Assembly (NCBI GenBank): GCA_040005095.1
Contig: JBDTZN010000040.1
Coordinates: 1-16,693, forward strand
Length of the DNA: 16,693 bases
Source: UBA5186 sp040005095
GTDB lineage: Bacteria > Actinomycetota > Thermoleophilia > Gaiellales > Gaiellaceae
Direction: 5' to 3'
Part shown: positions 1 through 6,040 of the stretch, piece by piece
Position numbering within the stretch: position 1 is the stretch's first letter
Layout of the letters: every line of letters begins with the position of its first letter
Notes under the pieces: generated by a model
Database searches by the model: none
What the model was told of the DNA's origin: nothing
Seen by the model: only the letters and a program-made list of their open reading frames with translations
Translations under genes and position numbers: made by a program

Positions 1-1048
1 CCTGCGCCTCCTGGATCCGGGGAATGTGCTCGGAGGGCGTGACCACGACGTGGTCAGCGAGGCGCTCCGCCGCGATGCGCCCGCCGTCGTAGCCAACGCA
101 TGCGATCGTCACGAGACCGCGCCTCCGCGCCTCCGCCAGCGCCTCGATGATGTTGGGTGAGCTACCGCTCGTGGAGAGCGCGAGCGCCACGTCACCCGTC
201 CGACCGTAGGCGATTACCTGGCGCGAGTAGAGCGAGGCCGGGCCGATGTCGTTGGCGACCGCCGTCAAGATGGCTGGATCCTCCGCCAGATTCAATGCCC
301 GCCGTCTCGACCAGCCCTGCGGCGCCGCCCGAAAGTCGGCGGCGACGTCCATCGCATCGGTGGCCGAGCCGCCGTTCCCGAACGCGAGCAGGGTGCCGCC
401 CTCGTCGAGCGCGCGCCGGACCGTCCTCGCGGCGGCGACGAGCTCCTCACGACTGCCCACGAGCGTCCGCTCACGTAGCTCCACGACCTCCGCGGACTTC
501 ATCTCGACCGAGGCCCGCACGTCCTCGACGACAGCATCCAGACTCTCGGCGCCCTGGCCGAGGAACGGGTACAGGAAGCTGGATGCGCCCGCGCCCGCGG
601 TCGAGCTGCCGAGGTGTTCGAAGAAGACGTGCACGAGCTCCCAGAGGCAGTGGTACGCCGTCTCGACGAGCTCCTGGCGGACGAACGGGTCGTCGTCCGG
701 CGGCTCGAGCGCCCACGTCTCGCCGGCGTGAACGGTGAATGGCTCGAAGGAGATCAACATGTCGTCATGCCGTCGGAGGAGGTCGACCGATCCCCGTTCG
801 ACCGCGAGCGCGGGCAGCGCCCGCTTGCCGACGATCACCGGGTGGACGAACTCGACCGCGACGTGGTGCGCGTCCGACCACGCCTGCGGCGACCCACCGA
901 CGGCGAGGAGGCGACCGCCGCGCTCGAAGCGCTCGGCCATCGTCCGGCAGAGCTCGGCCAGAGGGGCGGCCTGCGTGCCGAAGTACCGCTCGCTCGCCTC
1001 GAGCCGGCGCTCGAGCAGAGCATCGAGCCGGTCGAGCGTGGCGGTCAC
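1..1048 (-). CDS. Tandem SIS-domain protein, GmhA (sedoheptulose-7-phosphate isomerase)-like, partial at 3' end
   Basis: The reading frame opens at GTG 1048 and stays open to the window edge (349 codons seen, C-terminus missing). The GTG overlaps the hypB stop as GTGA, which supports the start, though no Shine-Dalgarno is visible. Two SIS-type halves are present. The C-terminal half (about residues 215-349) follows E. coli GmhA closely: LLAFGNGGSATDAM, ANDIGPASLYSRQ, GDVALALSTSGSSPNII and RIQEAQ. The N-terminal half (about 38-145) is shorter: LLAVGGSPQAWSDAHHVAVEF, then QELVETAYH. Aligned by eye, GmhA's zinc ligands His61/Glu65/Gln172/His180 are kept in the N-half as H62/E66/Q125/H133, while the C-half has Asp at the first two but keeps the phosphate-binding STSG loop. 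SIS genes annotated as phosphoheptose isomerases are known beside actinobacterial hydrogenase genes; their role is unknown. A link to maturation or regulation is inference from operon position. Confidence 0.9.
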   Translation of the reverse strand, partial: MTATLDRLDALLERRLEASERYFGTQAAPLAELCRTMAERFERGGRLLAVGGSPQAWSDAHHVAVEFVHPVIVGKRALPALAVERGSVDLLRRHDDMLISFEPFTVHAGETWALEPPDDDPFVRQELVETAYHCLWELVHVFFEHLGSSTAGAGASSFLYPFLGQGAESLDAVVEDVRASVEMKSAEVVELRERTLVGSREELVAAARTVRRALDEGGTLLAFGNGGSATDAMDVAADFRAAPQGWSRRRALNLAEDPAILTAVANDIGPASLYSRQVIAYGRTGDVALALSTSGSSPNIIEALAEARRRGLVTIACVGYDGGRIAAERLADHVVVTPSEHIPRIQEAQ

Positions 1049-1725
1049 GCGTGAACGTGCCCGTGGGTGGCCACTTCGACGAGCCAGTCGCGCCAGGGCT
1101 CGATCCCGGATCCTGTGCTCGCACTCAGCTCGATGTGGGGGACGCCGGGATGGACGGCGTCGAGGTGGTAGAGGAACTTGTCGAGGTCGAAATCGAGGTG
1201 CGGGAGCAGATCGACCTTGTTCACGAGCACGAGCTCACAGGCGCGGAACATCAGTGGGTACTTGAGGGGCTTGTCCTCACCCTCGGTGACCGAGGTGACC
1301 ATCACCCGCGCGTGCTCGCCGACCTGGAACTCGGCGGGGCAGACGAGGTTGCCGACGTTCTCGATCACGAGTAGGTCGATCTCTGCGAGCGGGAGCGAGG
1401 GGACAGCCGAGCGGACCATGTTCGCGTCGAGGTGACACTCGCCGCCGAAGCTCGGGTCGGTGTTGATCTGCGTCACCGGCACGTGCAAGGCGGCGATTCG
1501 CGCGGCGTCGAAGCTCCCCTTGACGTCGCCCTCGAGCACGCCGACACGCACGCCCGGGAGCCCGCCGACGACCTGCTCGAGCACCGTCGTCTTCCCTGCG
1601 CCTGGGCTGCCCATCAGGTTGACGACGGTGACGTGCTCGCGGTCGAAGTCGGCGCGATTGGCACGCGCGAGCGTCCCGTTGGCGTCGAGCACGTCCTCGA
1701 GCACCTTCACGTACGTGCGATGCAT
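1045..1725 (-). CDS. hypB: Hydrogenase nickel incorporation GTPase HypB
   Basis: This 226-aa SIMIBI-class GTPase works with HypA to deliver Ni2+ to the hydrogenase large subunit in the cytoplasm. It shows a P-loop GSPGAGKTT (residues 39-47), the metal-binding ECHLD (C97-H98), IENVGNLVCP with C129, and the base-recognition NKVD. The N-terminal Cys motif and the long His-rich nickel-storage stretch of some HypBs are absent; only a short HGHVHA tail remains, so nickel storage is unlikely. The start is ATG 1725, because MHRTYVKVLEDVL matches the family's N-terminal helix and a strong GAGGAGGA Shine-Dalgarno lies just upstream. The longer open frame above it is only the hypA antiframe. The gene overlaps hypA by 19 nt and the SIS gene by 4 nt. 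Confidence 0.97.
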   Translation of the reverse strand: MHRTYVKVLEDVLDANGTLARANRADFDREHVTVVNLMGSPGAGKTTVLEQVVGGLPGVRVGVLEGDVKGSFDAARIAALHVPVTQINTDPSFGGECHLDANMVRSAVPSLPLAEIDLLVIENVGNLVCPAEFQVGEHARVMVTSVTEGEDKPLKYPLMFRACELVLVNKVDLLPHLDFDLDKFLYHLDAVHPGVPHIELSASTGSGIEPWRDWLVEVATHGHVHA

Positions 1726-2063
1726 GCGTCCTCCTCGATTTCGATCGACTCCACTTCCAGCTCCTCCCCGCGGACGGCCGCGACCTCGCTTCCCGCGCAC
1801 TCCGGGCACCAGAACGGCGGCTCCGCGATCTCCCACTCGTGCTCGCAAGCGGCGCAGCGCAGCACGGCCGGCACGACGTCGAGCTCGAGCCGCGCGCCCT
1901 CGCAGACGGACTCGCGTGCGACCATCCCGAAGCAGAACTCGAGTGAGTCGGGCACGACCTGCCGTAACCGCCCGACGCGGACGCGCACGACCCTGACGGG
2001 GCTTCCGCCTGCGTGTCGCTCGACGGTCGCGACGATCGCGCTCGCGATCGAGAGCTCGTGCAT
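1707..2063 (-). CDS. hypA: Hydrogenase nickel metallochaperone HypA
   Basis: This 118-aa protein has the HypA hallmarks. It begins MHELSIA, with His2 (and the N-terminal amine) as the nickel ligands. A zinc-knuckle follows, with C70-x2-C73 and C86-x2-C89, within RCAACEHEW and WCPEC. HypA hands nickel to the active-site cavity of the hydrogenase large subunit together with HypB. Length is normal for the family (about 115 aa). The ATG overlaps the stop of the upstream protease gene by one base (TGATG), and the 3' end overlaps hypB by 19 nt, so the three are probably translationally coupled. Nothing is missing. Confidence 0.97.
   Translation of the reverse strand: MHELSIASAIVATVERHAGGSPVRVVRVRVGRLRQVVPDSLEFCFGMVARESVCEGARLELDVVPAVLRCAACEHEWEIAEPPFWCPECAGSEVAAVRGEELEVESIEIEEDACIART
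1729..1736 (-). promoter_or_regulatory. Strong ribosome binding site of hypB
   Basis: GAGGAGGA lies 3 nt before ATG 1725, inside the last codons of hypA. It fixes the hypB start at MHRTYV rather than at any codon of the longer open frame upstream. Confidence 0.7.
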
Positions 2064-2572
2064 CAGCCTGCTCGGAGTTCCTCGACCGTGTCGGCGACGA
2101 GCCCGACCGCCTGCTCGACCGCACCCTCGACAGCTGGGGAGAGCCCGATCCCGAAGTCCTCGATCTCGGCTGGCTCGCAGGCGACGACCATCACCTTGCC
2201 CGGCCAGCCGTTCACCGACTTGACGAAGCGGAGCACGGTCTGTGGGTCCATGTCGTGCGGATCGATCAGGTCGCCGTCCTCGATCCCGGCCTCGACCGAC
2301 TCGGGATCGGCCTCCATCACGTAGAGCGTCCCCGGCTCGCCGCCCTGGCGGCTGATGTCCACAAGGATCAGCGCGTCGTAGCCGCGCATCACCTCGTAGG
2401 CGAGGTCGAGGCCACCGGTGCCGAAGTCGGCCACCTGCACTCCCTGCGGCAGCTCGCGCTCCCGCAGGCGCCTGGCGACGGCGCTGCCGAAGCCGTCGTC
2501 GCGACGCCAGAGGTTCCCGACGGCGGCGACGAGGATGTTCCGGTGCCCGACCGGTGCGGACAGCTCAGTCAT
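2063..2572 (-). CDS. Hydrogenase maturation endopeptidase, HyaD/HupD/HybD type (peptidase M52)
   Basis: This 169-aa protein belongs to the M52 family, which removes the C-terminal peptide of the [NiFe] large subunit after nickel insertion and so locks the active site. It shows AVGNLWRRDDGFG (residues 17-29), matching the family's GxGNxLxxDDGxG; ADFGTGGLDL (48-57); ILVDISRQGGEPG (69-81); and DPHDMDP (104-110). The nickel-sensing acidic/His triad is probably D25 or D26, D72 and H106, placed by family pattern. Its likely substrate is the HhyL encoded in the same run, cut after H574. The start ATG overlaps the preceding 91-aa gene by 8 nt, and the stop overlaps the hypA ATG by one base. Confidence 0.95.
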   Translation of the reverse strand: MTELSAPVGHRNILVAAVGNLWRRDDGFGSAVARRLRERELPQGVQVADFGTGGLDLAYEVMRGYDALILVDISRQGGEPGTLYVMEADPESVEAGIEDGDLIDPHDMDPQTVLRFVKSVNGWPGKVMVVACEPAEIEDFGIGLSPAVEGAVEQAVGLVADTVEELRAG

Positions 2573-2840
2573 CTGCGCCGGAAGCCGCGTCGCTCGCAGT
2601 GTCAGGATCCTTCTCGACCCGACCCTCCTGCGGGGCGATGTCGGAACGGTCCTTGTCCGGATCCTCCACGTCGGGGTAGCGCACCTCGCCGCGGGCGTCG
2701 GGCATCGAAGTGATCACGTCCGAGCCCGCCGTGACCTCGGCGTCCGTCTCGGTTCCCAGCCCCTTCTCGCCGTCGTCGTCCTGCTGCGGCGGGTTGTCCT
2801 CGTCGAGGGCCGGCTTGCTCGACTCGTCGTGCTCGCTCAT
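2565..2840 (-). CDS. Small acidic, probably disordered hypothetical protein in the hydrogenase operon
   Basis: I do not recognise this 91-aa protein. It has about 29 Asp/Glu against 8 Lys/Arg, no Cys, few hydrophobic residues, and no signal peptide or membrane segment, so it should be soluble, very acidic and largely unfolded. It is credible as a gene because its ATG overlaps the stop of the 358-aa gene as ATGA, an AGGAGGA Shine-Dalgarno sits 6 nt upstream, and its 3' end overlaps the protease gene by 8 nt, so the operon would be broken without it. It has no Cys for clusters; the acidic side chains could bind metal or mask a partner, but this is speculation. Confidence 0.8.
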   Translation of the reverse strand: MSEHDESSKPALDEDNPPQQDDDGEKGLGTETDAEVTAGSDVITSMPDARGEVRYPDVEDPDKDRSDIAPQEGRVEKDPDTASDAASGADD

Positions 2841-3913
2841 CTCGCGTCCTCCTGATTCTGTAGCGGGCTCGGGACGAGCTCGACCTCGTCCGCGAAGAAG
2901 AAATGGAAGCGACCGGTCTCGCGCATCAGCGCCTGGCCGGGGTCGTCGTCGATCGTCACGCCGAGGTGGACCTTGTCGTCGTATCGGAGGTAGATCCGCT
3001 CGAGCGTCGCCGTGCGGCCGTCCAGCATCCGGTCGTAGGTGTCGATCCGGTCCGCGAGCCGCAGCACGAGCCGGTCGCCGAGCCGGAACGTGCGCCCGTC
3101 GACCGTCGCCTCCCGCTCCGTCGCCGGCTCCTCGCGCGGGCGGGGCGGGACCGGCGGCTCCTCCACCGGGCGCATCAGGCCGTGCAGGCGCACGATGTCC
3201 TCCGGCGTCGACGCCAGCGCACGCTCGACCATCGCCCGCACGGCTGGATCCCCGGCAGCAATCTGCTCCCGCTCGGCGTCGGAGAGGGCGTGCACGTGCA
3301 GGAGGAGCGCCTCCTCGATCTCCGTGCTGTCGAAGAGACTGCCCAGGCTCTCCTCGGCGAGCTGCGGATGATCGGGGAGCACGATCGCGGCGCCGAGGAT
3401 GGCGGTGTCGTCCGGCGCCACGAGCACGGGCCAGGTGTTCACGTTCGTGCAGGCCGGCGCTTCGAGCGGCGAGACGAACGTGCCGCCGCGGACGCGCAAG
3501 AGCGGATGGGTCGAGATCAGCGAATGCTCGAGCGCCTGGGCGCGCGTCCCGCCGGCGAAGGTCGTCCGGTTCTCGATCGTCAGGGTCACGCGGCGGAGCT
3601 CGGACTCCACTTCGTCCACCTCGAGCCGGATCTCGCCCTGCAGCGGCGGCGCGTCGAGCTCGCCCACACCGGCGCGGCGCTCGACCGCCTGGTGACGCTC
3701 ACCGCTCGCCTGGAGGAAGCGGACCTCGACGTCGAGCTCCGGGTCCTCGCCACGGACGAGGCACTCCAGCCGCAGGTGGTCGAAGCCGTACTCGTAGCCG
3801 GCGGGATAGACGATCCCGAACGGCGTCGGCGTCGCGTTTTTGTGCGCACCCGGCGTGTAGGGATACAGCGCGTAGCCCTCGTGGAGCAGGGAGTCGACGA
3901 GCTCCTCGATCAT
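2837..3913 (-). CDS. Uncharacterised 358-aa hydrogenase-cluster protein with C-terminal beta/SH3-like segment
   Basis: I know this family only as an unnamed accessory gene of actinobacterial hydrogenase loci. The N-terminus has a conserved-looking LLHEGYALYPYTPGAHKN (residues 9-26). The middle has TWPVLV (160-165), followed by an AAIVLPDHPQLAEESLGSLF-type segment (175-194) and FDSTEIEE. A Pro/Glu-rich linker (about 250-267) leads to a compact C-terminal domain (about 271-346) with GDRLVLRL, LDGRTATLERI, VTIDDDPG and FFADEVE, which reads as a small beta barrel. There is no signal peptide, membrane segment or Cys-rich site. The start is ATG 3913: it overlaps the DUF6084 stop as ATGA and has GAGGAGA 7 nt upstream. 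A longer open frame to 4063 exists but would run antiframe through DUF6084. A maturation or assembly role is inferred from position only. Confidence 0.9.
   Translation of the reverse strand: MIEELVDSLLHEGYALYPYTPGAHKNATPTPFGIVYPAGYEYGFDHLRLECLVRGEDPELDVEVRFLQASGERHQAVERRAGVGELDAPPLQGEIRLEVDEVESELRRVTLTIENRTTFAGGTRAQALEHSLISTHPLLRVRGGTFVSPLEAPACTNVNTWPVLVAPDDTAILGAAIVLPDHPQLAEESLGSLFDSTEIEEALLLHVHALSDAEREQIAAGDPAVRAMVERALASTPEDIVRLHGLMRPVEEPPVPPRPREEPATEREATVDGRTFRLGDRLVLRLADRIDTYDRMLDGRTATLERIYLRYDDKVHLGVTIDDDPGQALMRETGRFHFFFADEVELVPSPLQNQEDAR
2847..2853 (-). promoter_or_regulatory. Ribosome binding site of the 91-aa acidic protein gene
   Basis: AGGAGGA sits 6 nt before ATG 2840, inside the end of the 358-aa gene. 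It is the best evidence, with the ATGA junction, that this unrecognised small reading frame is translated. Confidence 0.65.
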
Positions 3914-4581
3914 CGCTGGGTCTCCTCGAGCAGCTCCGTGACGGCGCCGTCGAAGGTCGGCAGACCGCGCTGGGCCTTGCGCAGCTGTAGCTGCCGCAGC
4001 GTGTCGTCCTGCAGGCGAATCCAGCCGCTGCCGGGATAGTGCAGGTCGATCATCCGCCGCCACGTCGCCACGGACAGGCGGAACACCGCCGAGACCCAGG
4101 GAACCAACACGACCTGCAGCCGGCCGTCGTCGCCGCGGTAGAAGATCCGCCCGCTGAAATGGAAGCTGAGCGGCACCTCGCCGTCAGGCAGCGCGTACAA
4201 GTACTTCGTCGACGCGACCTCGAGGTCGTACGTGCACGGCACAGGCAGCGTGAACTCGGTCGACCCGCTGAAGGAGGGCAGGAGCCGGTCGACTTGGGCC
4301 CAGACGATGCTCGTCGTCGTCGCCGCCCACCGCTCCGGGGTTCCGAACAGGTCGACGAGGAGCTCGCGCGTCTCGGGTTCGTGCGCGCGGAGGCCGGGAT
4401 CGATCTGGATCTGCGTCGTGAGCGCGACCATGTACACCTCGCGGCCGGTCGGCTCGTCAGCGCGCAGCGTGAAGTTCAGCGTCGGGGCGGCGACATTCAG
4501 CGCAGCCGCGGCATCGACCACCTCAAGCTGCAGCTCGGGCGCGGGCACGACGGGAGCGTCGTCGAGCTGAACCTCCGTCAC
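3910..4581 (-). CDS. DUF6084 family protein, hydrogenase-cluster accessory
   Basis: This 223-aa protein resembles DUF6084, a family of unknown function found next to actinobacterial [NiFe]-hydrogenase genes; the name is from memory of the family pattern. Visible features are LNFTLRADEPTG (about 34-45), QIQIDP, LFGTPERWAATTTSIVWAQ, the aromatic FTLPVPCTYDLEVASTKY, then LPLSFHFSG-like ALPDGEVPLSFHFSG and a final WRRMIDLHYPGSGWIRL segment. Alternating hydrophobic strands suggest an all-beta fold. There is one Cys only, so it is not a cluster protein by itself. The start is GTG 4581, overlapping the DUF5947 stop as GTGA with GAAGG upstream; the longer frame to 5109 is antiframe of DUF5947. It overlaps the 358-aa gene as ATGA. 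Function is unknown. Confidence 0.9.
   Translation of the reverse strand: MTEVQLDDAPVVPAPELQLEVVDAAAALNVAAPTLNFTLRADEPTGREVYMVALTTQIQIDPGLRAHEPETRELLVDLFGTPERWAATTTSIVWAQVDRLLPSFSGSTEFTLPVPCTYDLEVASTKYLYALPDGEVPLSFHFSGRIFYRGDDGRLQVVLVPWVSAVFRLSVATWRRMIDLHYPGSGWIRLQDDTLRQLQLRKAQRGLPTFDGAVTELLEETQR
3921..3927 (-). promoter_or_regulatory. Ribosome binding site deciding the start of the 358-aa gene
   Basis: GAGGAGA lies 7 nt before ATG 3913, inside the end of the DUF6084 gene. It argues for MIEELVDS as the N-terminus over the longer open frame that begins 150 nt upstream. Confidence 0.6.
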
Positions 4582-5210
4582 GCCGCCTTCTCTCGCAATT
4601 CGGCGAAGAAACCGCTCACCGCACCCTCGATCTGCGTCCCACCCGAGATCCCCTCCCAGCTCACCCGCACGAGGCCGACGAGTCGGTAGCACTCGTCGAT
4701 CGGGACGATCGCATGCTGTCGAGCGCCTCCGAGCCGGTTCACGATCAGCGCCTCGGCGTCGGGCTCGAGCCCCTCGAGCATCGGGTTCGCCGCGACGAGC
4801 GTCTCCCACGCCCGCAGATCGAGCTCGCACTCGGTCGTTCCCGCCGGGCTGGGGTAGAAGGCCACGACGCCTCCCGCGCTGCTGCTCTCGAAGAAGAATG
4901 CGAGCCCGATCGGGATCCGGAAGGACGCCCACAGGTCGTCCGGCAGCTCGAGGCCGTCCAGCCAGACCGTCCGCGAGCCGGTCGGCTTGTAGGGCCCGTC
5001 GCCGGCGAAGAGCGCGCGGCAGGTCTCGCACGTGCAGACGATCTGCCGCTCCTCGACGTGCAGCATGTGGCGATGGTCGGCTGGGATCACCGCCGAGCAG
5101 AGGTCGCAACGCTCCTCACCGCCGACCGCCGCGGGCGCGTCGTTGAGCTGCCGGTTCGCCAGTCGGCGCAGCTCCCGGATGGCGCTCGTATCGATGCCGG
5201 CGTCGATCAC
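4578..5210 (-). CDS. DUF5947 family protein with Cys/His cluster, hydrogenase-cluster accessory
   Basis: This 210-aa protein resembles DUF5947 (name from memory of the family). Its N-terminal domain has a compact metal-site candidate: C35-x2-C38 (RCDLCSAVIPADHRHML), H46 and H48, then C59-T-C61-x2-C64 (VCTCETC). This could bind Zn or an Fe-S cluster. The rest has LELPDDLWASFRIPIGLAFFF (about 87-107), GVVAFYPSPAGTTE and EALIVNRLG. The start is GTG 5210, overlapping the stop of the NifU/Rieske-like gene as GTGA; the longer frame upstream is antiframe of that gene. It overlaps DUF6084 as GTGA. No transport signal is seen. A scaffold, Fe-S or metal-handling role in hydrogenase assembly is plausible but not shown by the sequence. 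Confidence 0.9.
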   Translation of the reverse strand: MIDAGIDTSAIRELRRLANRQLNDAPAAVGGEERCDLCSAVIPADHRHMLHVEERQIVCTCETCRALFAGDGPYKPTGSRTVWLDGLELPDDLWASFRIPIGLAFFFESSSAGGVVAFYPSPAGTTECELDLRAWETLVAANPMLEGLEPDAEALIVNRLGGARQHAIVPIDECYRLVGLVRVSWEGISGGTQIEGAVSGFFAELREKAA

Positions 5211-6040
5211 GCGACTGCGACCTTGACCTGCCCGCCCTCCTCGAGTAGAGGAACAGGCGCGAGCTGGAGGTCCTCGCCGATCGCGCGACCCGCGAGCGGC
5301 AGCTCGAAGCGGCGCCTGCAACCGAGGCAGGTGAGCAGGCCTCCGTCCAGCTCGGCCCGGTGGAGCGGCGCGCCGCACCCCGTGCAGGCGTTGCGGTAGG
5401 CCAGCAGCGTCCCGCCGACGTTGGCGACGAGCAACGGCACGACGCCGACCTGAGCCTGGGTCAGCGAGCCGATTCCGAGACCCGCCACGTCCGTCAGCTC
5501 GACCCAGTTGGAATGGCCGGTCGCCTCCTGGCCGGCAAGCGGCAGGAGCTTCTTCGGCTGCCGTGCCTCGACGAGCCCCTCGACCTCGATCCCGTCCAAG
5601 TCGGGCGCGGCCTCGTCGAGCGCCTCCTTGATCGCGAGCTCCATCGTCGAGGCCGACGCGGGGCAGCCGTCGCAGCCGCCGAGGAGGCGAAGGTGTGCCA
5701 CGCCCTCTTCGAGCCGGACAAGCTCCACGCCGCCGCCATGCGATTCCATATACGGCCGCACGCTCACGAGCGCTGCCTCCACTCGCTCTGCGAGCGGCAC
5801 CGGGAAGAGGCCGTGGATCAGGAGCAAGGAAGCGACCACGCCGTCCTGCGCGAGCGCGTCACGCACGTCGGGCGCAGCCTCGAGTGCCTGGACGATCCGC
5901 TCGAGCCCGTCCCCGTAGAGCTCGAGCATCGTCGCGACGAGGTCCTCCGCCGTCCTGCGCGCCTCGGCGTCGTCGATCGACTCGAGGCGCGCGGCGAGCT
6001 CCTGGAACCGCTCGACGGCGTTCGGCGCGGCGACCGCCAT
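5207..6040 (-). CDS. hhyE: NifU C-domain plus Rieske-like iron-sulfur protein (HhyE-like)
   Basis: This 277-aa protein combines three parts. Residues 1-75 are a helical N-terminus. Residues about 85-158 are a NifU C-terminal-type domain with VRPYMESHGGGVEL and the scaffold motif GGCDGCPASASTM (C123, C126). Residues about 176-277 resemble a NirD/Rieske ferredoxin domain (NACTGCGAPLH, LLTCLGCRRRFEL), but Cys pairs C219/C222 and C238/C241 stand where Rieske proteins have Cys-x-His and Cys-x2-His. In mycobacteria HhyE and HucE are iron-sulfur proteins encoded with the uptake hydrogenases and needed for electron transfer to the respiratory chain; assignment to that group rests on domain content and position. 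The ATG directly follows the hhyL stop (TAGATG). A role in cluster assembly on HhyS is the alternative. Confidence 0.9.
   Translation of the reverse strand: MAVAAPNAVERFQELAARLESIDDAEARRTAEDLVATMLELYGDGLERIVQALEAAPDVRDALAQDGVVASLLLIHGLFPVPLAERVEAALVSVRPYMESHGGGVELVRLEEGVAHLRLLGGCDGCPASASTMELAIKEALDEAAPDLDGIEVEGLVEARQPKKLLPLAGQEATGHSNWVELTDVAGLGIGSLTQAQVGVVPLLVANVGGTLLAYRNACTGCGAPLHRAELDGGLLTCLGCRRRFELPLAGRAIGEDLQLAPVPLLEEGGQVKVAVA

Noticed and set aside
614..1054. 146-codon plus-strand frame (and others nearby) in the SIS gene region
   Set aside because: The minus-strand frame from GTG 1048 gives clear SIS motifs (GNGGSATDAM, STSGSSPN), so the plus frames are shadows.
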